Shown here in pieces: positions 26,669 to 36,038 of a stretch of 64,000 nucleotides of DNA. The notes under the pieces are model-generated. The model ran no database searches. It saw only the letters and a program-made list of their open reading frames with translations, and was not told the origin of the DNA. Position numbers and translations under genes: made by a program. Each line of letters begins with the position of its first letter. Position 1 is the stretch's first letter. Origin of the DNA: an uncultured Alistipes sp. (lineage in GTDB: Bacteria > Bacteroidota > Bacteroidia > Bacteroidales > Rikenellaceae); NCBI GenBank assembly GCA_944321945.1, contig CALUNE010000003.1, positions 210,612 through 274,611 of the forward strand, read 5' to 3'.

Positions 26669-26770
26669 GCGCCCGGCCGGACATACGCGCTCTTGAAAAG
26701 CACTTGCGGATTGCGGGCCTCGGTCCGCAATCTTGAATTAAGGATCAAACCACTTTAATCGGGAATCACC

Positions 26771-27625
26771 TTGCGAAAGCTGATCGAGTTCATACGGAGT
26801 ATCTATGTCGCGGTACTCTTCGTGGTGCTGGAAGCCGCCGCCATCGGCTACTACGCCCACTCCACCAGCTACACCCAGGCCCGGCTGCTCGCCCGATCGA
26901 ATCAGGTCGCAGGCGGCGTCCACGGCTTCTTCGCCGGCATCCGCCGCTACCTCTTCCTCGGAGGCGAAAACCGGGCCCTCGCCGAACGCGTCGCCCGTCT
27001 CGAAGAGCAACTCGCCCAATACCAGGAGGCCGAAACCGCCGCCCGTCTGGACTCCTACATGCAGGACATCGGCGAATCGAAATACCACTTCGCTACGGCC
27101 GCCGTCGTCGGAAATACCCTCAACCGGCAGCAGAACCTCCTGACGCTCAACCGCGGGCGAAAGGACGGCATCGCCGAAGAGATGGCCGTGCTGGCTCCGG
27201 ACGGTTCGATGGTCGGCTACGTCGTCGCCTGCACGGAACGTTATGCCGTAGCCATGTCGGTGCTGAACACCTCGTTCCGCACCAGCGGCAAGATCGCCGA
27301 TACGGACTACTCGGGGTCGATCTACTGGGACGGCATCGATCCCAATACGGTGCTGCTCGGCGAACTCTCGAAGTATGCCGATCCGAAACCCGGCCAGGAG
27401 GTGGTCACGGCCGGTCTGTCGGAGTACTTCCCGGCCGACGTGCTGATCGGCTGGGTCGAAAGCGCCCAGCTCAACGAAACCAAGACCGCCTATACCGTGC
27501 GCGTCCGCCTGGCCGCCGAGATGTCGCGCCTGAACGAGGTCATCCTCGTCGAGGACCGCGACCGCTACGAAATCCGCGAACTCCAGCAAAGCGAACAAGT
27601 CGAACAACACACCCGCCTGAACTGA
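26771..27625 (+). CDS. mreC: Rod shape-determining protein MreC
   Basis: MreC is a bitopic inner-membrane protein whose periplasmic part activates the PBP2-RodA synthase. The 284-residue protein starts at a TTG codon; no closer ATG fits. A membrane helix lies at about residues 12-28 (YVAVLFVVLEAAAIGYY), then a coiled coil (LAERVARLEEQLAQYQEAE), then beta-barrel domains with LNRGRKDGIAEEMAVLAPDG and VVTAGLSEYFPADVLIGWV, both characteristic of MreC. It lies 102 nt after mreB and 1 nt before mreD. Confidence 0.94.
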   Translation: MRKLIEFIRSIYVAVLFVVLEAAAIGYYAHSTSYTQARLLARSNQVAGGVHGFFAGIRRYLFLGGENRALAERVARLEEQLAQYQEAETAARLDSYMQDIGESKYHFATAAVVGNTLNRQQNLLTLNRGRKDGIAEEMAVLAPDGSMVGYVVACTERYAVAMSVLNTSFRTSGKIADTDYSGSIYWDGIDPNTVLLGELSKYADPKPGQEVVTAGLSEYFPADVLIGWVESAQLNETKTAYTVRVRLAAEMSRLNEVILVEDRDRYEIRELQQSEQVEQHTRLN

Positions 27626-27626
27626 C

Positions 27627-28145
27627 ATGTATCGAACACTTCCCTATATCGGGCTTTTCGCCGCCGCCGTGCTGTTGCAGGTCTTCCTGTTCGACAACCT
27701 CTCGATCAGCATCTACCTCAACCCGCTTGTCTACATCGTATTCATCATCCTGCTGCCGCTCGACGCCCAACCCGTGGCGCTGCTCGGCGGCGGACTGCTG
27801 CTCGGCTTCACGATGGATCTGGCCATGGGCGCCTCGGGCATCAACACCATCGCCACGCTGCCCGTCGCCTTCTTCCGCCCGACGCTGGCCGGCATGATCT
27901 GCGGACGCGAGAACGTCCGCGAAGGCGGTATCCCCTCGCCGGGACGCCTCGGAACCTACAAGTTCTTCGTCTACATGACCACGCTGATCCTCATCCACCA
28001 TACGATCTTCTTCCTGCTCGAAGCCCTCTCGTGGAGCCATCTGCTCCACACCGTGCTGCGCATCGTCATCAGCTCGGCCGTCACGCTGGCCTTCTGCTGG
28101 ATCATCGTCCGTCTGTTCACCGCCAAACTCCCCGCACGCGTATGA
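27627..28145 (+). CDS. mreD: Rod shape-determining membrane protein MreD
   Basis: A 172-residue polytopic inner-membrane protein with about five hydrophobic helices (for example LVYIVFIILLPLDAQPVALLGG, LIHHTIFFLLEALSW). MreD is poorly conserved in sequence, so the call rests on size, topology, the GGGLLLGFTMDLAMGASGINTIATL block typical of Bacteroidota MreD, and its place between mreC and mrdA. Its stop overlaps the mrdA start in an ATGA junction, indicating translational coupling. Confidence 0.9.
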   Translation: MYRTLPYIGLFAAAVLLQVFLFDNLSISIYLNPLVYIVFIILLPLDAQPVALLGGGLLLGFTMDLAMGASGINTIATLPVAFFRPTLAGMICGRENVREGGIPSPGRLGTYKFFVYMTTLILIHHTIFFLLEALSWSHLLHTVLRIVISSAVTLAFCWIIVRLFTAKLPARV

Positions 28146-29968
28146 GTGACAGCGAAAGTTTCATCCGGATGAGAACCCTGCAGGTCATCGTGATCTTCAT
28201 CTTCGCGGTGATCCTCGCCCGTCTGGCCTACATCCAGCTCTTCGACCATCGCTATGCCGAACTGGCCGAAGCCAACGTCCTGCGCCACGTGGTGCAGTAC
28301 CCGCCCCGCGGCGAGGTCTTCGACCGCAACGGCGAATACCTCGTCCAGAGCCGCGAATGCTACGACCTGATGGTCATCTACCGCGAAATCGACAAGCGCG
28401 GATTCGATACGGCGCGTCTGTGCGAGGTGGCCGGCGTCTCGCGCACGAAACTCGAACGCGAGCTGGCCAATGCGCGCGTCCGCCCGCGGGCCCCGCGACT
28501 GGTGACAAGCTACATCCCCAAGGAGGACAAACTCCGCTTCGACGAGGGCAACTTCCGCGGCTTCTACACCGTCTACCGCACCGTGCGGCAGTATCCGCGC
28601 AAGATCGGCGGCAACCTGCTGGGCTACGTCAGCGAGGTGAACGACACCTATCTGAAACGGCATCCCGAATACAAGGTCGGCGACTACGTCGGCATGAGCG
28701 GCGTGGAGTCGGCCTACGAACCCGAACTGCGCGGCAAGAAGGGGGTCAAGATCCAGGAGATCGACACCCACGGCGCCATCAAGGGCTCCTACATGAACGG
28801 CCGCTACGATTCGGTGCCCGAACCGGGCAAGTACCTCGTCAGCACGATCGACGCCCGGCTGCAGCTGCTGGGCGAAGAGTTGATGCGCGGCAAGGTCGGC
28901 GCCGCCGTGGCCATCGAACCCTCGACGGGCGAGATCCTGATGATGGTCTCCTCGCCGACGTACGACCCCGACGAGCTGGTAGGCCGCGACCGCGGCAACA
29001 ACTACATGAAGATGCTCTACAACAAGCGCAAGCCGCTGTTCAACCGCGCCGTGAAGGCCAAATACCCGCCGGGCTCGACCTTCAAGCTCGTACAGGGACT
29101 GATCGGTCTTCAGGAGGGGGTGCTGCGCCCGTCGGACCTGCACGTCTGCCACAACGGATACCAGGCCGGCCGCCTCAAGATGGCCTGCCACTCCCACGCC
29201 TCGCCGCTCGACCTGCGCTTCGCCGTGGCCACCTCGTGCAACGCCTACTTCTGCTACGTCTTCCGCGACATCCTCGACAACCCGAAATATGACAACGTCA
29301 AGGAGGGTTTCGACGTCTGGAAAGAGTATGTCGAGAGTTTCGGATTCGGCCGCAAACTCGGCTCCGACTTCCTCGACGAAGGCAACGGCTATGTCCCCGA
29401 CCGCGCCTACTACGACCGCCAGTACCGCGGTTCGTGGAACTCGCTGACGGTGCTCTCGCTCTCGATCGGGCAGGATGCGCTGGGCTGCACGCCGCTGCAG
29501 CTGGCCAACCTGGCCTGCATCATCGCCAACCGCGGCTACTACTACATCCCGCACATCGTCAAACGCGTCGAAGGACAGGATTCGCTCGACCGCCGCTTCT
29601 ACGAACGCCACTACACGAAGGTCGATCCGCGGCACTTCGAACCCATCGTCGAGGGCATGTGGCGCGGCGTGAACGTCGGCGGCACCTCAACCATGGCCCG
29701 TCTCGACGGATGGGACGTCTGCGGCAAGACCGGTACGGCCGAAAACCCCCGCGGCCGCGACCACTCGACCTTCCTGAGCTTCGCCCCGAAGGACAACCCG
29801 CGGATCGCCATCTCGGTCTACGTCGAAAACGGCGGCTTCGGCGCCACGTCGGCCCTGCCGATCGCCAGCCTGCTCGAAGAGTACTACCTCACCGACACGA
29901 TCCGCCGCCCTTATCTGCTCGATTACGTCAAGAACATGCAAATCTACTACCCCGTCTATGACAAGTAA
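28142..29968 (+). CDS. mrdA: Penicillin-binding protein 2, peptidoglycan transpeptidase
   Basis: PBP2 is the class B transpeptidase of the Rod complex. From ATG 28142 it has 608 residues: a single N-terminal membrane helix (VIVIFIFAVILARLAYIQLF), the dimerization domain with PPRGEVFDRNG, and the transpeptidase domain. The active-site motifs are PPGSTFKL (Ser312, Lys315), SCN in AVATSCNAYF, and KTG in VCGKTGTAENP. The start overlaps the mreD stop (ATGA). Its last 11 nt overlap rodA, as is usual for this synthase pair. Confidence 0.96.
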   Translation: MSDSESFIRMRTLQVIVIFIFAVILARLAYIQLFDHRYAELAEANVLRHVVQYPPRGEVFDRNGEYLVQSRECYDLMVIYREIDKRGFDTARLCEVAGVSRTKLERELANARVRPRAPRLVTSYIPKEDKLRFDEGNFRGFYTVYRTVRQYPRKIGGNLLGYVSEVNDTYLKRHPEYKVGDYVGMSGVESAYEPELRGKKGVKIQEIDTHGAIKGSYMNGRYDSVPEPGKYLVSTIDARLQLLGEELMRGKVGAAVAIEPSTGEILMMVSSPTYDPDELVGRDRGNNYMKMLYNKRKPLFNRAVKAKYPPGSTFKLVQGLIGLQEGVLRPSDLHVCHNGYQAGRLKMACHSHASPLDLRFAVATSCNAYFCYVFRDILDNPKYDNVKEGFDVWKEYVESFGFGRKLGSDFLDEGNGYVPDRAYYDRQYRGSWNSLTVLSLSIGQDALGCTPLQLANLACIIANRGYYYIPHIVKRVEGQDSLDRRFYERHYTKVDPRHFEPIVEGMWRGVNVGGTSTMARLDGWDVCGKTGTAENPRGRDHSTFLSFAPKDNPRIAISVYVENGGFGATSALPIASLLEEYYLTDTIRRPYLLDYVKNMQIYYPVYDK

Positions 29969-31403
29969 CCGGCATATCGGATTCCTCGACGGCGTCGACC
30001 GCGGCACCGTCCTATTGTACGTCCTGATCGTGCTGGCGGGGTTCGTCTCGATCATCTCGGCCTCGTACGACGACACGATAGCCCAGACCTTCTCCCTGTC
30101 GCACTTCTACATGAAGCAGCTCATCTGGATCGGCATCGCCTGGGTGACAGCCCTGGTCGTGCTGCTGCTCGACGAACGCTTCTACCACATGTTCGCCTAT
30201 CCAGCCTACTTCGCCGGACTGCTGCTGCTGATCGCCGCCCTGCTCTTCGGCCGCGAGGTGAACGGCGCCAAGGCCTGGTTCGAATTCGGATCGGTGCGCG
30301 TGCAGCCCGTCGAGTTCGCCAAAATAGCCACGGCCCTGGCCCTGGCCCGCGTCATGAGCAACTACTCGTTCTCGATCAATCGGCCCGGCGACCTCTTCAA
30401 GGTCGGGCTGGTGATCTGCATCCCGCTGCTGATCATCATCCTGCAAAACGACACCGGCTCGGGCATCGTCCTCGGATCGTTCCTCTTCGTCCTCTACCGC
30501 GAAGGGCTGAACAAGTGGCTGTGTATCCCCGTGCTGCTGATCGGCGCGCTGTTCATCGTCTCGTTCCTGCTCTCGCCGATGGTGTTGCTGCTGTGTCTGA
30601 TTCTGGTCTGCACGCTCTCCGAGGCGATGATGAACGGCCACTGGCGGTCGCGCATCATCTTCCTCGCCTCGCTGCTGCTGGGCAGCATCCTGCTCTGTCT
30701 GCTGATGGCACTCGTGAGCCCCGGCACACTCGACCTCTACCACAGCCTGCTGGTGATGACCGTCGCGGGCGTGCTCTTCGCCGCCGGATACGCCTTCCGG
30801 AGCCATCTGACCAACATCTTCATCACGCTCGGCCTCTTCGTCGGCTCGATGATCTTCCTCCCGACGACCGACTACATCTTCAACTCGATCCTCAAACAAC
30901 ACCAGCGGGACCGCATTCTGAGCTTCCTGGGCATCATCAGCGACCCGCTGGGCACCGATTACAACGTCAACCAGGCCAAGATCGCCATCGGCTCCGGCGG
31001 CTTCCTCGGCAAGGGATTCCTCCAGGGCACACAGATCAAGTACGGCTTCGTCCCCGAAAAGCACACCGACTTCATCTTCTGCACCGTGGGCGAAGAGTGG
31101 GGATTCGTCGGCACGACGTTCGTGCTGACGCTGCTGTGCCTGCTCATCCTGCGGCTGATGCGCATGGGCGAACGCCAGGAGGAGCCCTTCGGCCGCATCT
31201 ACTGCTACTGCGTGGCGTCGATCCTGCTGTTCCACGTGCTGGTGAATGTCGGCATGACCATCGGACTGATGCCCGTCATGGGTATTCCGCTCCCGTTCAT
31301 GAGCTACGGAGGCTCGTCACTGATCGCCTTCACCATCCTGCTCTTCATCGCCATCCGTCTCGATGCCTCGACCCACCAGTTTTCACTCAACAAATTCTCC
31401 TGA
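29958..31403 (+). CDS. rodA: Peptidoglycan glycosyltransferase RodA (SEDS family)
   Basis: RodA polymerizes lipid II and is paired with PBP2. The 481-residue protein has about ten membrane helices. SEDS signatures: GREVNGAKAWFEFGSVRVQPVEFAKI near residues 94-118 and, in the C-terminal part, GSGGFLGKGFLQGTQIKYGFVPEKHTDFIFCTVGEEWG, with the HTDFIF block conserved in RodA/FtsW, then MPVMGIPLPFMSYGGSS. The extra membrane segments between about residues 180 and 300 make it longer than E. coli RodA (370), as is common in Bacteroidota. It overlaps mrdA by 11 nt. Confidence 0.95.
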   Translation: MTSNRHIGFLDGVDRGTVLLYVLIVLAGFVSIISASYDDTIAQTFSLSHFYMKQLIWIGIAWVTALVVLLLDERFYHMFAYPAYFAGLLLLIAALLFGREVNGAKAWFEFGSVRVQPVEFAKIATALALARVMSNYSFSINRPGDLFKVGLVICIPLLIIILQNDTGSGIVLGSFLFVLYREGLNKWLCIPVLLIGALFIVSFLLSPMVLLLCLILVCTLSEAMMNGHWRSRIIFLASLLLGSILLCLLMALVSPGTLDLYHSLLVMTVAGVLFAAGYAFRSHLTNIFITLGLFVGSMIFLPTTDYIFNSILKQHQRDRILSFLGIISDPLGTDYNVNQAKIAIGSGGFLGKGFLQGTQIKYGFVPEKHTDFIFCTVGEEWGFVGTTFVLTLLCLLILRLMRMGERQEEPFGRIYCYCVASILLFHVLVNVGMTIGLMPVMGIPLPFMSYGGSSLIAFTILLFIAIRLDASTHQFSLNKFS

Positions 31404-31406
31404 TCC

Positions 31407-33983
31407 ATGATACGCTACAACCCGAAAGGACTGACCGCCCAAGAGGTCGAAGAGAGCCGCCGACAACACGGCAACAACATCATCACCCCGCCCAAGGACG
31501 ACTCCGCCTGGAAACTCCTGCTCGAAAAGTTCCGCGATCCGATCATCCGCATCCTGCTGCTGGCCGCCGTGCTGTCGCTGGCCATCGGCTTCGTCCACCG
31601 CGACTTCACCGAATCGATCGGCATCATCTGCGCCATCATCCTGGCCACGTGCGTCGGCTTCTGGTTCGAATGGGACGCCCAGCGGCGCTTCCGGCGGCTG
31701 AACCAGGTCAACGACGACATCCCGGTGAAGGTGATGCGCGAGGGCTCGATCCGCGAAATCCCGCGCCATGAGGTCGTCGTGGGCGACGTGGTCTACATCG
31801 AGGGCGGCGAAACCGTCCCGGCCGACGGCGAACTGGTCGAAGCCGTCTCGCTGAAGATCAACGAATCGACCCTCACGGGCGAACCCGAAGTCGACAAGAC
31901 CGTCGACGAGGCGCACTTCGACCCCGAGGCCACCTATCCGTCGAACGTCGTCATGCGCGGCACGACCGTTGCCGACGGCTACGGCGTGATGGTCACGACG
32001 GCCGTGGGCGATTCGACCGAGGCCGGACGCGTCACCGAACAGTCGACCGTCCAGAGTGACGAACAGACCCCGCTCGACCGCCAGCTGACCCGCCTTTCGC
32101 ACCTGATCGGCCGCATCGGAATCATCCTCTCGGTGCTGATCTTCTGCGTCATGCTCCTCAAGGCCATCTTCGTCGGCGACCTGCTCCAGCAGGACTGGCT
32201 CACCATCTCGCAGCACGTGCTGAACATCTTCATGGTCTCGGTGGCGATCATCGTCATGGCCGTACCCGAGGGGCTTCCGATGTCGATCACCCTCTCGCTG
32301 GCAATGTCCATGCGCCGGATGCTGAAGACCAACAACCTGGTGCGCAAGATGCACGCCTGCGAAACGATGGGCGCCGTGACGGTGATCTGCACCGACAAGA
32401 CCGGCACACTGACCCAGAACCGCATGCATGTCCAGGAGCTGGTCCGCTACGATACGCTCCCGGATCGTGAATTCGCCGAGGTGGTGGCCCTCAACTCGAC
32501 GGCCTTCCTCGATGCCGAGGGCAAGATCATCGGCAACCCCACGGAAGGGGCCCTGCTCGAATGGATGCGCCGCGGCGGCAACGACTACGAGGCGCTGCGC
32601 GCCGGCGCAAAGATCATCAACCGGCTGACCTTCTCGACCGAACGCAAATACATGGCCACGATCATCGAAAGCGGCCTCACGGGACGCCGGCTGCTCTGCG
32701 TGAAGGGGGCTCCGGAGATCGTGCGCGGGATGTGCGCCGCCGACGGGCTCGATGAAAAGATCTTCGCACAACTCGCCTCGTTCCAGAACCGCGCCATGCG
32801 GACGCTGGGGATCGCATGGGCCGAGACCGATGCCGCGGAGTGCACCGAAGCGGTCCGTCGCGGCGGACTGCACTTCGCCGGCGTGGCCGCCATCTCGGAT
32901 CCCGTGCGCGAGGATGTTCCGGCCGCCGTCGGACAGTGTCTGAAGGCCGGTATCCGGGTGAAGATCGTCACGGGCGACACCCCCGCCACGGCCCGCGAAA
33001 TCGCCCGCCAGATCGGTCTCTGGGACGACGCCGCGGACGGCGAACGCAACCACATCACCGGCGCCGAATTCGCCGCCATGAGCGACGAGGAGCTGCTCGA
33101 CCGCGTCGAGGATCTGAAGATCATGTCGCGCGCCCGACCGCTCGACAAACAGCGGCTGGTCAAGTTGTTGCAGCAGCGCGGCGAGGTCGTCGCCGTCACG
33201 GGCGACGGCACGAACGACGCCCCGGCGCTGAACTTTGCCAACGTCGGTCTGTCGATGGGCTCGGGCACCTCCGTGGCAAAGGATGCCTCGGACATCACGC
33301 TGCTCGACGATTCGTTCACGTCGATCGCCACGGCCGTCATGTGGGGCCGCTCGCTCTACCGCAACATCCAGCGGTTCGTCCTCTTCCAGCTGACGATCAA
33401 CTTCGCCGCCATCCTGATCTGCTTCATCGGGGCCCTCTTCGGCACGGAGATGCCCCTTACGGTGGTCCAGATCCTCTGGGTCAACATCATCATGGACACC
33501 TTCGCCGCCATGGCCATGGCCTCGCTGCCGCCCAGCGCCGAGGTCATGCGCGACAAACCCCGCGCCCGCGACGAATTCATCATCTCGCGCTCGATGGCCC
33601 GTACGATCCTCACCTGCGGCGGGGTGATGGTCATCGTCCTGCTGGGAATGCTCTTCACGTGGACGTTCCGCGACGGCGGGCTGACCGTACGCCAGCTGAC
33701 GTTGTTCTTCTCGACGTTCGTCTTCCTGCAATTCTGGAACATGTTCAACGCCAAAGGATTCGAGACCCATCATTCGGTCTTCACCTCGCTGAAGGGCTGT
33801 CGCGAATTCTTCCTCATCCTGGCCGCCATCGGCATCGGACAGATCCTGATCGTCGAATTCGGCGGCGAGGTCTTCCGCACCGTGCCCCTCACCTGGAAAG
33901 AGTGGGCCGAAGTGGTCTGCTGCACCTCGCTGCTCGCCTTCGGAGGCGAGGCCGTACGCGCCTTCAAACGCAGAAAAGAGTAA
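31407..33983 (+). CDS. P-type calcium-translocating ATPase, P2B (PMCA)-like
   Basis: An 858-residue P-type ATPase. Motifs: actuator LTGEPEVDK (TGE with Pro rather than Ser), M4 AVPEGLPMSITLSLAMSMRRM, phosphorylation site CTDKTGTLTQNRM (Asp330), nucleotide domain CVKGAPEIV, hinge VAVTGDGTNDAPAL, and M6 WVNIIMDTFAAMAMASLPP. The PEGLP and NxxMD elements are those of plasma-membrane-type calcium pumps, which have a single transport site. It probably exports Ca2+ from the cytoplasm. The gene starts 3 nt after rodA, so it is in the Rod operon, an unexpected neighbour. Confidence 0.93.
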   Translation: MIRYNPKGLTAQEVEESRRQHGNNIITPPKDDSAWKLLLEKFRDPIIRILLLAAVLSLAIGFVHRDFTESIGIICAIILATCVGFWFEWDAQRRFRRLNQVNDDIPVKVMREGSIREIPRHEVVVGDVVYIEGGETVPADGELVEAVSLKINESTLTGEPEVDKTVDEAHFDPEATYPSNVVMRGTTVADGYGVMVTTAVGDSTEAGRVTEQSTVQSDEQTPLDRQLTRLSHLIGRIGIILSVLIFCVMLLKAIFVGDLLQQDWLTISQHVLNIFMVSVAIIVMAVPEGLPMSITLSLAMSMRRMLKTNNLVRKMHACETMGAVTVICTDKTGTLTQNRMHVQELVRYDTLPDREFAEVVALNSTAFLDAEGKIIGNPTEGALLEWMRRGGNDYEALRAGAKIINRLTFSTERKYMATIIESGLTGRRLLCVKGAPEIVRGMCAADGLDEKIFAQLASFQNRAMRTLGIAWAETDAAECTEAVRRGGLHFAGVAAISDPVREDVPAAVGQCLKAGIRVKIVTGDTPATAREIARQIGLWDDAADGERNHITGAEFAAMSDEELLDRVEDLKIMSRARPLDKQRLVKLLQQRGEVVAVTGDGTNDAPALNFANVGLSMGSGTSVAKDASDITLLDDSFTSIATAVMWGRSLYRNIQRFVLFQLTINFAAILICFIGALFGTEMPLTVVQILWVNIIMDTFAAMAMASLPPSAEVMRDKPRARDEFIISRSMARTILTCGGVMVIVLLGMLFTWTFRDGGLTVRQLTLFFSTFVFLQFWNMFNAKGFETHHSVFTSLKGCREFFLILAAIGIGQILIVEFGGEVFRTVPLTWKEWAEVVCCTSLLAFGGEAVRAFKRRKE

Positions 33984-34002
33984 CCCCGCAAAATTACACG
34001 GC

Positions 34003-35238
34003 ATGTTCAAACCGACGATTCTCCTGCTGCTCCTGTTGGTGCTTCTCGACCTGGAGACCCAGGCCCAGCCGCGCGACAGCGTGGACTGGAGTGCCGGCGG
34101 CGCCTTCCGCCAACGCATCGACCGCCACACCTCCACCAAGGCCTACCGAATGCTCTTCATCGGAACACCGCTGATCGTCGGCGGAATCATCATGCAGAGC
34201 TATGACCGGGATTTCCGACGTCTGCGAAACGGCTATGTACCCTCGTTCCACCAGAAATACGACGACTGGCTGCAGTATGCCCCCGCCGGAGCCATGCTGG
34301 CCATGAAGGCCTGCGGCGTCAAGAGCCGCAGTTCGTGGGGGCGGATGCTGGTCTCGGACGCCTTCTCGGCCGGGCTGATGGCCATCGCCGTCAATTCGCT
34401 CAAGTACTCCTGCCGCGTCATGCGCCCCGACGGTTCGACCCGCAACTCCTTCCCCTCGGGCCACACCGCCACGGCCTTCATGACCGCCACGATGCTCCAC
34501 AAGGAGTACGGACACCGCAGCCCCTGGTACAGCATCGGCGGATATGCCGTGGCAACGGCGACGGGTGTTACCCGTCAGCTCAACAACCGCCACTGGATGA
34601 GCGACATCATGGTCGGCGCCGGAATCGGAATCCTCGCTACGGAATTCGGCTATTATCTGGCCGATCTGATCTTCAAGGAGCGCGGTCTGAACGTCTACGA
34701 AACCTACTCGGTCCACGACCGTTACCGCCATCCGTCGTTCCTCGGATTCGCCATCGGCGTGATGACCATCCCGGGGAGCTACACCCCCTACGAAGGGATG
34801 CGCATGCGGTTCTACTCGGGACCCACGGTCGGCGTACAGGGCGCCTGGTTCGCCTCGCCCTACTGGGGCATCGGCGGACGTCTGGCCTGCTCGAACCTGC
34901 GCATGGAGGTCAACGGCGCCATCCAGAACGACAACTTCGAAAGCGCCTCGGCCTACGTGGGGCCCTACTTCTCCTATCCAATCTCGATGCGCTGGCAGGT
35001 GGGGTCGAAACTCCTCGGAGGGTACGAATTCTACAAAAAGTGCGAGACCTCGGTGCGCAACCTCCCCGGACGGAACGGACTGTCGTTCGGGACGGGGGTC
35101 TCGACGACCTATCTCGCCACGCAGAACCTCGGCGTACGCTTTGCCGTGGACTACGACATGGCCCCCTCGATCTCCCGGTCATCCGCCCAGCCGCTGCACA
35201 AGCTCTCCCTCGGGCTCGAGGTCTGCGCCGTCTTTTAA
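34003..35238 (+). CDS. PAP2-family phosphatase with C-terminal barrel-like domain
   Basis: A 411-residue protein with a signal peptide (LLLLLVLLDLETQAQ). Residues about 120-215 hold the complete acid phosphatase signature of the PAP2 superfamily: KYSCRVMRP (Lys134, Arg141), PSGH (His154) and RQLNNRHWMSD (Arg191, His197, Asp201). Residues about 245-411 change character to repeated amphipathic strands (MRMRFYSGPTVGVQG, LGVRFAVDYDMA) ending in LGLEVCAVF, like an outer-membrane beta-barrel. The likely substrates are lipid phosphates such as undecaprenyl-PP or lipid A; neither can be decided. It follows the ATPase by 19 nt and is the last gene of the Rod operon. Confidence 0.88.
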   Translation: MFKPTILLLLLLVLLDLETQAQPRDSVDWSAGGAFRQRIDRHTSTKAYRMLFIGTPLIVGGIIMQSYDRDFRRLRNGYVPSFHQKYDDWLQYAPAGAMLAMKACGVKSRSSWGRMLVSDAFSAGLMAIAVNSLKYSCRVMRPDGSTRNSFPSGHTATAFMTATMLHKEYGHRSPWYSIGGYAVATATGVTRQLNNRHWMSDIMVGAGIGILATEFGYYLADLIFKERGLNVYETYSVHDRYRHPSFLGFAIGVMTIPGSYTPYEGMRMRFYSGPTVGVQGAWFASPYWGIGGRLACSNLRMEVNGAIQNDNFESASAYVGPYFSYPISMRWQVGSKLLGGYEFYKKCETSVRNLPGRNGLSFGTGVSTTYLATQNLGVRFAVDYDMAPSISRSSAQPLHKLSLGLEVCAVF

Positions 35239-35263
35239 TCTCGAACAGATTTCAAACAAAAAA

Positions 35264-35293
35264 GAGGACGACCGCCAGCAAGCGGTCGTCCTC
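35264..35293 (+). terminator. Intrinsic terminator ending the Rod operon
   Basis: Perfect 12-bp stem GAGGACGACCGC / GCGGTCGTCCTC with a 6-nt loop, 26 nt after the PAP2 stop, followed by an AT-rich CATATTTTAT tract. The A-rich left flank may also serve the convergent lipoprotein gene. Confidence 0.88.
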
Positions 35294-35386
35294 CATATTT
35301 TATAGGTCCGGCAAACGGGGAAAGAACAACTCAAGCCCCGCGAAATCCGGGATCCTGGGAATGCGCCGGGGGCCCCTCGAAAAGGG

Positions 35387-35866
35387 TTACAGGAACGGCA
35401 CGGCGGATACCCCGCTCCGCGAAGAGCCGGCGAGCGGTTCGATCTTTACGTGGCCTAGAATCTGGACCGCCCTGAAAACCGACTCGATATTCTCCTGCAC
35501 CGACAGCAGCCGAAGTTCCGTATCGGTATGGGTCTCGACGACGTATTCGGTCCGCCAGGGGGTGCCGTCGGAATAGACGCCCGTAAGCAGTTTGCCGTTT
35601 CCGGCAAAGGTGCAGGTCCCGGTATATTTCGTGAATCCGGACGTCGAGAGGTCGCCGATCTGCTGATAGAGGGTGAAACGGTCGTCCGAGAACGACAGGT
35701 AGATCCGTCCGGCAATCGACTCGTCGCCGTTCCACGACGTGAGCATCCATCCGTCGTACATCGAAGGGGTGACGCCCCCCTCATCGCCGCTCTTTTTCGA
35801 GCAGGAGACGTTCACGAGGCTCAACAGCATCACCGACAACAGGGCAAGATTCCATTTCATAGGCAT
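35387..35866 (-). CDS. Small lipocalin-like lipoprotein
   Basis: A 159-residue lipoprotein (157 if the ATG at 35860 is used). Lipobox LVNVSC is followed by SKKSGDEGG. The mature part begins YDGWMLTSWNGDESIAGRIYLSFSDDRFTLYQQIG, the pattern of Bacteroidota lipocalin-like domains: a first-strand GxW, then antiparallel strands (TGTCTFAGNGKLLTGVYSDG, TELRLLSVQEN). The function is unknown. The gene is monocistronic, has a full Bacteroidota promoter, and is divergent from the rubrerythrin-like gene. Confidence 0.75.
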   Translation of the reverse strand: MPMKWNLALLSVMLLSLVNVSCSKKSGDEGGVTPSMYDGWMLTSWNGDESIAGRIYLSFSDDRFTLYQQIGDLSTSGFTKYTGTCTFAGNGKLLTGVYSDGTPWRTEYVVETHTDTELRLLSVQENIESVFRAVQILGHVKIEPLAGSSRSGVSAVPFL

Positions 35867-35894
35867 CCGTATTTACGCACAACCGTGCAGTCTG

Positions 35895-35925
35895 CAAAGT
35901 TAAAGATTGATTCGGGATTTCCAAA
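35895..35925 (-). promoter_or_regulatory. Complete Bacteroidota promoter for the lipocalin-like gene
   Basis: On the minus strand TTTG (35922-35925), about 19 nt spacer, then TAACTTTG (35895-35902), 28 nt before the first ATG. Both boxes match the consensus. Confidence 0.75.
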
Positions 35926-36038
35926 AAAGGGCCCGGAAATTTCACATCCATCGGAAAAACGGAAGATCTGGCACGGAAAATGCCCCGCTGCGGGTTAACC
36001 CGGTGAGGGCTACGGCCCGTTCCGAATCAAGTCCGAAT

